Below, in pieces: positions 8,249 to 19,278 of a stretch of DNA of 64,000 nt (position 1 is the stretch's first letter; every line of letters begins with the position of its first letter). The stretch is from Paraherbaspirillum soli. GTDB lineage: Bacteria > Pseudomonadota > Gammaproteobacteria > Burkholderiales > Burkholderiaceae_D. The notes under the pieces are model-generated. The model saw only the letters and a program-made list of their open reading frames with translations. It had not been told where the DNA came from and searched no databases. A program made the translations under genes and the position numbers. The stretch lies in the NCBI RefSeq assembly GCF_042654985.1, contig NZ_JBHSMT010000005.1, positions 231,440 to 295,439 on the forward strand. The letters run 5' to 3'.

Positions 8249-9631
8249 TCACCCGCGTGCCAGGACTGAACGGCCAATGCCGTAATACTCGAAACCGATC
8301 TCACGCATCACATCCGGCTCATACAGATTGCGACCGTCGAAAACAATCGGCGCCTTGAGACATTTTCTTACCTGATCAAAGTCGGGACTGCGGAAAGTCT
8401 TCCACTCGGTAACGATGACCAATGCGTCGGCATCTTGCAATGCATCGTTCTGATCGTCGCAAAAACGTATCCGCTGCAGTGCCTCGGGTGTCGCCGCGAA
8501 ATCCAGTTGCAACACGCGCTGTGCTTCTGCCATCGCCACCGGATCATGCACCGCCACCGAGGCTCCGCGGTCGATCAACTCACGCAACAACACCCGCGAC
8601 GACGCTTCCCGCATGTCGTCGGTATTTGGTTTGAACGCCAGCCCCCACAAAGCGAAATGTTTGCCGCTCAGGTCGCCGCCAAAACGCTCGGCGATCTTTT
8701 GTCCCAGCACATGTTTCTGGTTATTGTTGACCTGCTCCACCGCACGCAAAATCAAAAGCTCCTGACCATAGTCGCGCGCGGTACGCTCAAGCGCCTGCAC
8801 ATCCTTGGGAAAACAGGAGCCGCCGTAACCGCAACCGGCATACAGGAAGCTATATCCGATGCGCGGATCGGAACCGATTCCGTGCCGTACCGCTTCGATA
8901 TCGGCGCCCACCTTGTCGGCCAGATTAGCCAATTCGTTCATGAACGAAATACGCGTCGCCAGCATGGCGTTGGCGGCGTATTTGGTGAATTCGGCGGACC
9001 GCACATCCATCCAGTAAGTGCGTTCGTGATTACGGTTAAACGGCAAGTACAACTGTTTCATCAGCACATGCGCTTGCTGGCCTTCCGCACTGTCGTCGCA
9101 ACCGATCACGATCCGGTCCGGGCGCATGAAATCTTCGACTGCAGCGCCTTCTTTCAAAAACTCCGGATTGGACACTACCGAGAACTGGATCGGATCCCCT
9201 GGCAACTGGCGCGCGGCCAACTCGGACTGGATCGCTGCCGTCACCTTGTCGGCTGTACCGACCGGCACTGTCGATTTGTCGACAATCACCTTGAAGCCAG
9301 TCATATATTTGCCGATATTGCGCGCGGCCGCCAACACGTATTTCAGGTCCGCTGAACCGTCTTCGTCTGGCGGCGTGCCGACTGCAATAAATTGAATCTG
9401 ACCGTGTGCCACGCTGGCGGCAATATCGGTAGAAAAGTGTAAACGTCCGGCGGCGCGATTGCGGCTGACGATTTCGGTCAGGCCCGGTTCGTGGATCGGA
9501 ATCCCGCCGCTATTGAGCAATGCAATCTTTTGTTGATCAAGGTCCAGGCAAAAAACGTCGTTACCCAGTTCGGCCAGGCAGGCGCCTGTGACCAAACCGA
9601 CATAACCGGTGCCGATAATAGTAATTTTCAT
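8249..9631 (-). CDS. ugd: UDP-glucose 6-dehydrogenase
   Basis: A 460-residue enzyme that oxidises UDP-glucose to UDP-glucuronate with two NAD+, supplying precursors for capsule, exopolysaccharide or aminoarabinose modification of lipid A. The Rossmann motif GTGYVGLVTGACLAELG is at the N-terminus, the catalytic cysteine is in CGYGGSCFPKDVQAL near residue 270, and the C-terminal domain holds FDGRNLYEP. Its stop overlaps the start region of hldA, so the two are co-translated. It follows lapB by 55 bases. Confidence 0.95.
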   Translation of the reverse strand: MKITIIGTGYVGLVTGACLAELGNDVFCLDLDQQKIALLNSGGIPIHEPGLTEIVSRNRAAGRLHFSTDIAASVAHGQIQFIAVGTPPDEDGSADLKYVLAAARNIGKYMTGFKVIVDKSTVPVGTADKVTAAIQSELAARQLPGDPIQFSVVSNPEFLKEGAAVEDFMRPDRIVIGCDDSAEGQQAHVLMKQLYLPFNRNHERTYWMDVRSAEFTKYAANAMLATRISFMNELANLADKVGADIEAVRHGIGSDPRIGYSFLYAGCGYGGSCFPKDVQALERTARDYGQELLILRAVEQVNNNQKHVLGQKIAERFGGDLSGKHFALWGLAFKPNTDDMREASSRVLLRELIDRGASVAVHDPVAMAEAQRVLQLDFAATPEALQRIRFCDDQNDALQDADALVIVTEWKTFRSPDFDQVRKCLKAPIVFDGRNLYEPDVMREIGFEYYGIGRSVLARG

Positions 9632-9686
9632 GTTATTCCGTGAAAGCGCTACTCAGAAAAATGCCAATTTAAAAGAGCCGGCGGAT

Positions 9687-10862
9687 TTAATTCATTACAT
9701 TCAATTCTTCAGTACGACGCGGCGGGTAAGTTTCCCACCGACTGCAACCAGGGCATTGCCAATAAAACTGGCGCGCTTTAAACCCGCAGTGGCTGCATTG
9801 GTAGCGCGCCAGTTTTTGTGTATAGCCATGGATCAGATTTTTTATCACCGACAACTCGGAATGCATTTCCGGCGCGACGTTCATCAAACGCGCCTCGATC
9901 AATTTATCCAGCCCGAGCAAAGTCGGCGTGCGCCGCAATTCATCGCTGACCAGTTGGTTGGTGGCATCGACGCCGTCGAGTTCCAATACCGCCTTGAACA
10001 CCACTTCCAGCAAGTCGATCGATGATGCCTCCGCAAGGTAAGAGCGCAATAGATTCACTCCCTCCTGCGCCCGTCCGACAGCGCGATATCCATCCATCAA
10101 GCGCTGCGCCACCAATGCCACGTGCGGGACACTTTGTTGCTCTACCCGGCGCCACACTTGCAGTGCTGCCTCGACATCGCCTTTGGCCAGATGGACGTCG
10201 CCAAGCAGCATGGTGGCGCGGACGCTATTGCGATCGTTGGTCAACGCTTTTTCCAGCAATTGCATCGCGGTCTCGAGATGTCCGTCGACCAGCTCATCCT
10301 GCGCCAATTCGCAATAAAACTGGGCAATTTCTTTTTGCCGTCCGCCGGCGCCGGATTCCTGCAATGCCTGGGCCGCCTCGATGGCGCGCATCCATTCTTT
10401 TTCACGCTGATAGATTTCCAACAGCGCGCGGCCGGCCTGCGCCCCATACTGGGTGCCGGTCAGCAGGTTGAAGCTCTCTTCGGCGCGATCAAGCAGGCCG
10501 GCTTTCAGGTAATCCTGACCCAATTCATATTGCGCGTGCAGACGATGCTCTTGCGCCAGGTCGGGACGTGCCAGCAAATTTTGGTGAACCCGGATTGCGC
10601 GTTCTGTTTCACCGCGACGGCGAAACAGATTACCCAGCGCGAAATGCAACTCTGCCGTTTCCGGATCCAGTTTGACGATTTCGATGAACGCATCAATCGC
10701 CTTGTCGGGCTGTTCGTTCAGCAGAAAATTCAAACCCTTAAAATAACCACGAGGCAGGCTACGTGATTCGGATATCAATTGATTGATATCGACCCGCGCG
10801 GCAATCCAGCCTAAGCCGAAAAAAACCGGGATACCGAGTAACCACCAAATTTCAAATTCCAT
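9687..10862 (-). CDS. lapB: LPS assembly protein LapB (YciM), TPR protein with rubredoxin-type zinc domain
   Basis: A 391-residue protein: one N-terminal membrane helix (EIWWLLGIPVFFGLGWIAAR), about nine tetratricopeptide repeats, and a C-terminal zinc ribbon YQCSHCGFKARQFYWQCPGC. In E. coli LapB is an inner-membrane protein that helps FtsH degrade LpxC and so limits LPS synthesis. Length and domain order match the family. It lies downstream of lapA as in other proteobacteria and upstream of ugd and hldA, which fits an LPS theme. Confidence 0.94.
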   Translation of the reverse strand: MEFEIWWLLGIPVFFGLGWIAARVDINQLISESRSLPRGYFKGLNFLLNEQPDKAIDAFIEIVKLDPETAELHFALGNLFRRRGETERAIRVHQNLLARPDLAQEHRLHAQYELGQDYLKAGLLDRAEESFNLLTGTQYGAQAGRALLEIYQREKEWMRAIEAAQALQESGAGGRQKEIAQFYCELAQDELVDGHLETAMQLLEKALTNDRNSVRATMLLGDVHLAKGDVEAALQVWRRVEQQSVPHVALVAQRLMDGYRAVGRAQEGVNLLRSYLAEASSIDLLEVVFKAVLELDGVDATNQLVSDELRRTPTLLGLDKLIEARLMNVAPEMHSELSVIKNLIHGYTQKLARYQCSHCGFKARQFYWQCPGCSRWETYPPRRTEELNVMN

Positions 10863-10973
10863 ACGGGCTTGTGATGTGCTTTATGCGTGAGTCGAGCGAG
10901 AAGTGTCATTGCAAATCAAACGTGTTTGTCGCCTTGGGTCGGCGGCATTCCAGGACGTTTGATGCATGCCGCA

Positions 10974-11288
10974 TTATATATTCTTGATACTGTCCGGTTG
11001 CGGCGCTTGCGACTGTGCGAGTCGCTGTGCCTCTTGTTCTTTTTGTATTGTAGTGAGGGCTTTTTGCGTTTTCGACGCATTGCGGCGATGACGAAATACG
11101 GACGGAGTCATCGCCAACACGCCCAATATCGCGCCAAAGAGAAAAAAACCAAGCAGGAACAACACCAGCGGTCCAGCCATCGTGCTGCCGGGGAAGAACT
11201 GGAGGTCGACGATCTCCTTATTCTGCAGAGCGAAACCGAAGAACACAATAAAGAGCACGATCGAAATAATCCGGGAAATAATTTTCAT
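10974..11288 (-). CDS. lapA: LapA family membrane protein (DUF1049)
   Basis: A 104-residue protein with two membrane helices (ISRIISIVLFIVFFGFALQN and VLFLLGFFLFGAILGVLAM) separated by NKEIVDLQFFPG, and a basic, Gln-rich cytoplasmic tail. This is the LapA/YciS pattern. In E. coli it is co-transcribed with lapB. The gap of 111 bases to lapB is larger than usual, so a second promoter is possible. Confidence 0.88.
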   Translation of the reverse strand: MKIISRIISIVLFIVFFGFALQNKEIVDLQFFPGSTMAGPLVLFLLGFFLFGAILGVLAMTPSVFRHRRNASKTQKALTTIQKEQEAQRLAQSQAPQPDSIKNI

Positions 11289-11460
11289 AATGTCTTTTCC
11301 TGATTGGTGTTGTGAAGATGCATTGCCACGTCGAATTGGACTGCTATTCCGTTTTCTAACCGAGCCTGCATTTTATAGGTATCGCTTTTGCTGCTGCTTT
11401 TCCGAATGGGTAATCAACGGTCAAATGAGTTTGACCTTCATCCAGGCAAAATTGTACGTG

Positions 11461-11488
11461 AAAAAAAACGGCATCCGAAGATGCCGTT
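11461..11488 (-). terminator. Rho-independent terminator after ihfB
   Basis: Nine-base perfect arms AACGGCATC / GATGCCGTT with a four-base loop are followed on the minus strand by eight T residues. It separates ihfB from lapA. Confidence 0.85.
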
Positions 11489-11507
11489 TCGATTTTGCTC
11501 GCACAAC

Positions 11508-11813
11508 TCAGTCTTCCTGGATCGGTTGCCCGACCATCGCATCGACCCGTTCGCGCAATTCCTTGCCAGGCTTGAAATGCGGCACCCGCTTTTCGGGCAC
11601 CATCACTTTGTCGCCTGATTTTGGATTGCGACCGATCCGTGGTGGTCTGCGATTCAGCGCAAAACTGCCAAAACCACGAATCTCGATACGCTGGCCGGTA
11701 GCTAAAGAATCAGCCATCGCATCGAGTATGGTTTTGACCGCATAATCCGCATCTTTGGCTACCAGTTGCGGATAACGCTCGGCCAAGCGGGCAATCAGCT
11801 CCGACTTTGTCAT
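11508..11813 (-). CDS. ihfB: Integration host factor subunit beta
   Basis: A 101-residue HU/IHF family DNA-bending protein. It begins MTKSELIARLAERYPQL and holds the DNA-binding arm GSFALNRRPPRIGRNPKSGD, with the intercalating proline in the arm. With IhfA it bends DNA at specific sites and assists transcription, recombination and phage integration. The position directly downstream of rpsA (16-base gap) is the classical order. Confidence 0.95.
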   Translation of the reverse strand: MTKSELIARLAERYPQLVAKDADYAVKTILDAMADSLATGQRIEIRGFGSFALNRRPPRIGRNPKSGDKVMVPEKRVPHFKPGKELRERVDAMVGQPIQED

Positions 11814-11829
11814 TAGCTAGCTCGACTAC

Positions 11830-13542
<1,713 letters not shown>

Positions 13543-13763
13543 AGTTTTGACTAGTTGATCAGTATTGCCGCGCAACGTAATTACAAATGTAAGTACCGGG
13601 ATGCGGTCAATATTGGGTTAGGTTTTTCAACATTCGATCTGACTTTGCATCGGATCGAACACCAAGGCACAACATAAAGCTCTAAAAAACAACGAGTTAC
13701 AAATCGAACCGCAACTCGCCGAACTACAACTTGCGTTACAACTTCTTTAATGCAATTTCCGAC

Positions 13764-14435
13764 TCAGACCAGCTTTGCAGCAGCGTACCAGTGGAGGACT
13801 TGTTCGACCGCTTGATCAGCAGTCATTTCAGAAGTCTCCAGAAGAAACGCCCCTTCCGCAGCCTTTAGCGGAGCCGAGCTGCGATTCGTATCGCGCGCAT
13901 CACGCTCCGTCAAATCCTTTGAGAGGTCTTGCATATTAGCAGAAAATCCCTTGTCAATCAATTGCTTATAGCGTCTTTGCGCCCTTGCCTCAACGCTGGC
14001 GGTCAGAAATACTTTCAACACCGCATGCGGAAAAATCACCGTGCCCATGTCCCGTCCATCGGCCACCAGCCCCGGCGCCTGACGAAACCCCAGTTGCAAA
14101 CCATACAGAGCTTGCCGAACCGTTGGTATTGCCGCAATTTTCGATGCCGTATTGCCAACCTCCTCCGCTCGAATAGCGTCAGTCACATCTTCATTTGCCA
14201 GGAAGATGTGAGCGCCGCTGAAATGGCAATGCAGATGCTCGGCCACCTTGGCGACGGCGTGTTCGTCGTCGAGCGGCGTATTGCGCCGCAACGCGGATAA
14301 GGCGGTGAGTCGATACAGCGCGCCCGAGTCCAGGTAGTGAAACCCCAAATGCTGTGCAACTTTTTGCGCGACCGTGCCTTTGCCGGACGCGGTGGGGCCA
14401 TCAATGGCAATGACGGGAATATGGGAATGAGGCAT
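13764..14435 (-). CDS. cmk: Cytidylate kinase
   Basis: A 223-residue nucleoside monophosphate kinase that phosphorylates CMP and dCMP. The P-loop is IAIDGPTASGKGTVAQKVA near residue 10; the NMP-binding region includes YLDSGALYRL and the lid-side motif VADGRDMGTVIFP. It is upstream of rpsA as in most proteobacteria. It is separated from aroA, its usual upstream neighbour, by the large helicase gene. Confidence 0.95.
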   Translation of the reverse strand: MPHSHIPVIAIDGPTASGKGTVAQKVAQHLGFHYLDSGALYRLTALSALRRNTPLDDEHAVAKVAEHLHCHFSGAHIFLANEDVTDAIRAEEVGNTASKIAAIPTVRQALYGLQLGFRQAPGLVADGRDMGTVIFPHAVLKVFLTASVEARAQRRYKQLIDKGFSANMQDLSKDLTERDARDTNRSSAPLKAAEGAFLLETSEMTADQAVEQVLHWYAAAKLV

Positions 14436-14499
14436 GGAAATACTCGATTAATTAATAGGCTTACTGCCTGGGGATGTAAAACAAATTGGCGCAGCGACA

Positions 14500-17400
14500 C
14501 TAGTCACTGAGCGGCGCAAAAATTGCCTGCAAATCGTCTTGCGTCAGCGCACCATTTTGCGCTTCGCCGGTGGGCGACAGCATGGCTTGCGCCAAGGCGG
14601 ATTTTTTCTGCTGCAGAATCTGGATCTTTTCTTCCACCGTGCCTTTGGCTATCAGCTTATAAACAAACACCGGTTTATCCTGGCCGATACGCCAGGCACG
14701 GTCGGTAGCTTGATTTTCCGCAGCGGGATTCCACCACGGATCGTAATGAATCACGGTGTCGGCCGCCGTCAAGTTAAGGCCGACCCCGCCCGCCTTCAAA
14801 CTGATCAGGAACACCGCTGCCTCTCCCTGCTGAAAGGTGCGCACTGCAGCCGCACGATCCTGGGTTTCTCCGGTCAGTTGCGTGAAGCTGATGTCGCGTT
14901 GCACCAGCTCTGCCGCTATCAGCGCCAACATGCTGGTGAATTGCGAAAAAATCAGGATACGCCGATCTTCCTCTCGCAATTCCTCCACCATTTCCATCAG
15001 CGCCTGCAGCTTGGCTGACGGCACGTTGCCCGCGGCGGCACTATGGGCCGCATCGGTCTTGACCAAGCGTGGATCGCAGCAAGCCTGACGCAGCTTCAGC
15101 AAGGCTTCGAGAATAACGATATGGCTGCGCGCCATGCCCTTTTTCGCAATCGCATCGCGGACTTTCTTATCCATCGCCAAGCGCACGGTTTCGTATAAAT
15201 CCCGCTGCGCGCCGCTTAACTCGACACTGCGGACCATCTCGGTTTTGGGCGGCAATTCTTTTGCTACCGCGTCTTTGGTCCGGCGCAGCAGGAATGGCTT
15301 GATCCGTCGCTGCAACAGCGTCCGACGCACTTGATTGCCCTGCTTTTCGATCGGATGGCGGAAATCGCGATTGAAAGATTTTTCATCGCCCAGCAATCCG
15401 GGCAACAGGAAATGAAATTGCGCCCACAATTCGCCCAAGTGGTTTTCCAATGGCGTGCCGGTCAAACACAGACGATGCCGGGCGCGCAGCAAGGCCGCAC
15501 TTTGCGCCGCTTTCGAGCGCGCATTTTTGATGTAGTGCGCCTCGTCCAGGATCAACAAATGATAAGCATGTTCGCGCAATCGTTCTTCGTCGCGCGGCAA
15601 CAGTGCGTAAGTGCTGAGCACCAGATCCGCTTGCGGAATCTGCTCAAAGCGTTCCAGCCGCTGCTTCCCCTGCAACACCACGACCCGCAATGCCGGTGCA
15701 AAACGCGCGGCCTCCTCCTGCCAGTTCCCCATCAAACTGGTAGGGGCGATCACCAATGCCGGCGCGGTCAGGCGGCCGGCTTCTTTTTCGGTAAGGATGT
15801 GCGCCAGAGTCTGGATGGTTTTACCCAAACCCATGTCATCGGCCAGAATCCCGGCCAGATCGTATTCGCGCAAAAACTGCATCCATGCCAGCCCCTGCGC
15901 TTGATAGTCACGCAAGGTGGCCTGCAAACCCAGCGGTGCGACGACCTGCTTGACGCCGCCGAAAGCACTGAGTTTTTGCCCCATGCCGCGCAGACGCTCG
16001 CCGCCCAGCCAGCGCAGTTGCAGGTTGCCATCCAACTCGGCCAAGCGCGCCGCATCGAGTGCAGACAGCCGTACCGAATCGCCTGTTTTGTCGTTGAAGT
16101 AAAGTTCGCCCAGCGTGTTCAGAATCGGCTTGATGCGTCCCCACGGCAAGGCCACGCGCACGCCGTCGTCCAGCGTCACCAACAGCTCGTCGCTATCGGC
16201 GCGCTCACTCAAGACCTGCGGATTGAAATCGTCAGGCGCATGGCGAATCAAATCCACCAATACCGGCAACAAGGACAATCGCTTCTGATTGACGACAATG
16301 CCAAGCTCCAGGTCGAACCACGGATTGCCGGGCTGATCGTTGCCTTGATCGATCTCGGCATACCAATCTTCGACCTCGGTCAGATCGAATCGGTAGCCCG
16401 GCTGCTGGTCGATCTCCCAGCCCTGCGCCAGCAACTGCGGCACGCCTTCCTTGGCAAATGCCAGCCATGCCGATTGATCCTCCAGGAAAAACAGGCCTGG
16501 CAGCGCCGCCAGCGGATGTCCGCCGTCGGCGGAAGAAAACATCCCGAGTTCAAATAAGGTTTGCTGCAACGCGTTTTCCGCAGCTTGATTGCGCACGATT
16601 TTTTCGAAGCCGGCACGGCTATGACGCGTCAACAGCGGCTCGAATTGCGCGGAAACGAAATCGCCATCGTAGCGAAAATACAGTTGCGCGAAATCCAGCA
16701 GCGACGAATCACCGGCATTCTCGACGCTATCCAGCACCAGCATCGGCTGCGGCAGCACGTCGTCGCGCATCGTCTCCAGTACCCGATCAGGCAACGGAAT
16801 GATGTCGGCCAGACCCTGCGCCAGCAATTGCTGCGACACTTCCAGCTTGTTGCTCGCATAAAGCAGCGGCGCCTGCAGCACCAGCTCATTCAACTTGTTG
16901 ATTGAAATTCCGTGCGGAGGCTGGGGAAAAATCAATTCGCCGCAAGACAGGTTGTCGATGTACCACGGCGGCTCGGTCGGCAATATATAGTCCAACGTAT
17001 TGAGTGCGTCATTGGCGTCCTCCGCCCCCGGCTCCAGCGCAAATCTCCAGCCTAGTCTCAAGGTATCGACCGGCAAATCGCTCTCCGCCCCATTGCGCTG
17101 CTCGCTCCAATCCAAAACCGCAGAACGCGCTGAGGACAGTTGCAAGGGATGAGCAATGCCTTTGTTCAAATCCGACAGCGAATTGGTCCACAGCAGGCGT
17201 TCCTGCTCCACCAATAAGCGCAGCAGTTGCGCTCCCAGTTTGCCGGTTGGTTCGCAATTAGCCTGATACGTATAGGCGCTGAAACTTTGCGCCAGAAACA
17301 GGCCGATCAAATCATGGTCTTGTTCCTGTACATAGGCAGGCGGATCGTACAACAGGCGCGAGGCATCCGAGACCGCCTGTGCCGCAGCCAGCTCGCCGTT

Positions 17401-17925
17401 CTTGCGCAAACGGGCGCGACACAGATGCAGCAGCACCTTCTTGCCGTGATAGGACGGCGACAAGGCAAACACAAGGCGATATGCGACCGCCGTCTTGGCC
17501 CCTGTGATGATCTTCGCCTGGATATTCTGTGCACCGATCGCTTCGCTTTCGACCCGCTCCAGCCAGGCTGTCACGGTACGTGACAGCGGCACTGCGGACA
17601 GGTCGTTGAACGCTGCGGATTTGTTCCCGGTGACCAGCGGCGGCACTGAAACGCCTTGAACAAAGTCGATCAGTACTGCCGCCACATGCTTGCAATTAAA
17701 GCCAACTGGGCAAGAACAAACGCCATCGATTCCGGCTCCAGCATGAAACTTGCTGACTAAGATTTCCTGCCGGTACACCTGACGCTCGCTACCGCTCACA
17801 TTGGCATTGAGCACATCGCCGTCCTGCTCGACGCTCAGCACCCGCCGTTGCCGCACATATTCTTGAGCGCGCGCATAAGTGGTCGCGCTAAACGCGCCGC
17901 GCACATCGGCAAGTGTCAGATCCAT
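14500..17925 (-). CDS. SWIM zinc finger plus SNF2-family helicase
   Basis: A 1141-residue protein. A SWIM finger lies at Cys70, Cys72, Cys78 and His80 (VCSCPVGFNCKH). After a long, less conserved middle, an SNF2/RapA-type ATPase occupies the C-terminal ~500 residues: Walker A in LADDMGLGKTIQTLAHIL near 700, the DEAH box in LILDEAHYIKNARSK near 793, LCLTGTPLENHLGELW, and motif VI in ATDRAWRIGQDKPVF. Such proteins translocate on double-stranded DNA and may act in transcription or repair; the exact role is unknown. It is in the same direction as, and 15 bases after, aroA, between genes that are normally adjacent. Confidence 0.9.
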   Translation of the reverse strand: MDLTLADVRGAFSATTYARAQEYVRQRRVLSVEQDGDVLNANVSGSERQVYRQEILVSKFHAGAGIDGVCSCPVGFNCKHVAAVLIDFVQGVSVPPLVTGNKSAAFNDLSAVPLSRTVTAWLERVESEAIGAQNIQAKIITGAKTAVAYRLVFALSPSYHGKKVLLHLCRARLRKNGELAAAQAVSDASRLLYDPPAYVQEQDHDLIGLFLAQSFSAYTYQANCEPTGKLGAQLLRLLVEQERLLWTNSLSDLNKGIAHPLQLSSARSAVLDWSEQRNGAESDLPVDTLRLGWRFALEPGAEDANDALNTLDYILPTEPPWYIDNLSCGELIFPQPPHGISINKLNELVLQAPLLYASNKLEVSQQLLAQGLADIIPLPDRVLETMRDDVLPQPMLVLDSVENAGDSSLLDFAQLYFRYDGDFVSAQFEPLLTRHSRAGFEKIVRNQAAENALQQTLFELGMFSSADGGHPLAALPGLFFLEDQSAWLAFAKEGVPQLLAQGWEIDQQPGYRFDLTEVEDWYAEIDQGNDQPGNPWFDLELGIVVNQKRLSLLPVLVDLIRHAPDDFNPQVLSERADSDELLVTLDDGVRVALPWGRIKPILNTLGELYFNDKTGDSVRLSALDAARLAELDGNLQLRWLGGERLRGMGQKLSAFGGVKQVVAPLGLQATLRDYQAQGLAWMQFLREYDLAGILADDMGLGKTIQTLAHILTEKEAGRLTAPALVIAPTSLMGNWQEEAARFAPALRVVVLQGKQRLERFEQIPQADLVLSTYALLPRDEERLREHAYHLLILDEAHYIKNARSKAAQSAALLRARHRLCLTGTPLENHLGELWAQFHFLLPGLLGDEKSFNRDFRHPIEKQGNQVRRTLLQRRIKPFLLRRTKDAVAKELPPKTEMVRSVELSGAQRDLYETVRLAMDKKVRDAIAKKGMARSHIVILEALLKLRQACCDPRLVKTDAAHSAAAGNVPSAKLQALMEMVEELREEDRRILIFSQFTSMLALIAAELVQRDISFTQLTGETQDRAAAVRTFQQGEAAVFLISLKAGGVGLNLTAADTVIHYDPWWNPAAENQATDRAWRIGQDKPVFVYKLIAKGTVEEKIQILQQKKSALAQAMLSPTGEAQNGALTQDDLQAIFAPLSD

Positions 17926-17940
17926 ACGCGACGCAAGACC

Positions 17941-19278
17941 TTACAACAAAGTCTGTTCGGCGATCTGCGCAAACACACTGAAGTAATCGGGGAAAGTTTT
18001 TGCAACGCACTGCGGATCGTTGATGCGCACCGACGTGCCGCGCCGCGCCGCGCCATCGAGCGAGGCCAGCGAAAAACACATCGCCATCCGATGATCGTCG
18101 TAGGTGTCGATGGTGGCAGGTTGAATCTGTTGCGGCGGCGTGACCCGCAAATAGTCGCTGCCTTCTTCGATGGTCGCGCCCAATTTGCGCAGCTCGGTTG
18201 CCATCGCGCTGAGGCGGTCGGTTTCCTTGACGCGCCAGCTGGCGATATTGCGCAAAGTGCTGGGGCCGTCGGCGTACAGCGCCGCCACCGCAATCGTCAT
18301 CGCCGCATCGGGGATGTGGTTGAAATCGGCATCGATCGCTTTCAACACGCCGGTCGACGAAGCCTCGATCCAGTTGTCGCCGAGCGTGATGCTGGCGCCC
18401 ATCTGCTGCAAGGCTTCGACAAAACGGACGTCGCCCTGAATACTGTTTTTGCCGACGCCCTCGACCCGCAGCGGACCGCCGGCGATCGCGCCAGCAGCCA
18501 GGAAATAGGAGGCGGAAGACGCATCGCCTTCAACGTGAATGGTCTTGGGGCTTTGATACTGCTGCCCGGCAGCCACGATGAAAGACTGCCAGCCATCACG
18601 TTCAACCGTCACGCCAAAGCGCTGCATCAGGTTCAGCGTGATTTCGATGTATGGCTTGGAAATCAATTCGCCGATCACCTCTATCGTGACCGCATCGTGC
18701 TTGGCCATCAACGGCGCCGCCATCAGCAAGGCGGTCAGAAACTGGCTGGAAACGTTGCCGCGCACCTGCATCCGCTGCGTATGCAACTGGCCGCGCTGGA
18801 TATGCAGCGGCGGATAACCGGTAACGCCGGTGTATGCGATACGGGTGCCGACCGCGTTCAACGCATCGACCAGATCGCCGATTGGACGCTCGTGCATGCG
18901 GGCCACGCCGTGCAAGGTGTAGTCGCCGCCGATTGCCGCCAAGGCGGCGGTCAACGGCCGGATCGCGGTACCGGCATTGCCCATGAACAAATCGGCCTGA
19001 TGCACCGGAAAACTGCCATTCGCGCCATGCACGGTATAAGTCTGGGTGCCGGCAGCCTGTTCCCAGCTCACCCCCAGCTGCTTCAGCGCCATCAACATCA
19101 CCAGCGTGTCGTCCGATGCCAGTAGATCGAGGATCTGCGTTGTGCCGTTGGCGAGTGCCGCCAACAACAAGGTGCGATTGGAAATGCTCTTGGAGCCCGG
19201 CAATCTGACCGTGCCCTGCACCTTGGCCACCGGGTGCAAATCAATGTATTTCGGATAATGCTTCATCGTTTTACTCAT
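17941..19278 (-). CDS. aroA: 3-phosphoshikimate 1-carboxyvinyltransferase (EPSP synthase)
   Basis: A 445-residue enzyme joining shikimate-3-phosphate and phosphoenolpyruvate in aromatic amino acid synthesis. Family motifs: LPGSKSISNRTLLLAALANG near the N-terminus, MGNAGTAIRPLTAALAAIGG, and DDHRMAMCFSLASL near the C-terminus. The asparagine-glycine-alanine-threonine pattern is that of glyphosate-sensitive class I enzymes, from motif reading only. The ATG at 19278 shares its A with the tyrA stop (TGATG), so the two genes are translationally coupled. Confidence 0.95.
   Translation of the reverse strand: MSKTMKHYPKYIDLHPVAKVQGTVRLPGSKSISNRTLLLAALANGTTQILDLLASDDTLVMLMALKQLGVSWEQAAGTQTYTVHGANGSFPVHQADLFMGNAGTAIRPLTAALAAIGGDYTLHGVARMHERPIGDLVDALNAVGTRIAYTGVTGYPPLHIQRGQLHTQRMQVRGNVSSQFLTALLMAAPLMAKHDAVTIEVIGELISKPYIEITLNLMQRFGVTVERDGWQSFIVAAGQQYQSPKTIHVEGDASSASYFLAAGAIAGGPLRVEGVGKNSIQGDVRFVEALQQMGASITLGDNWIEASSTGVLKAIDADFNHIPDAAMTIAVAALYADGPSTLRNIASWRVKETDRLSAMATELRKLGATIEEGSDYLRVTPPQQIQPATIDTYDDHRMAMCFSLASLDGAARRGTSVRINDPQCVAKTFPDYFSVFAQIAEQTLL

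Noticed and set aside
15331..16557. Open frame of 408 codons opposite the helicase gene
   Set aside because: Gln-rich antisense product without family likeness.
17848..19125. Open frame of 425 codons opposite aroA
   Set aside because: aroA is certain; the other strand has no motif.
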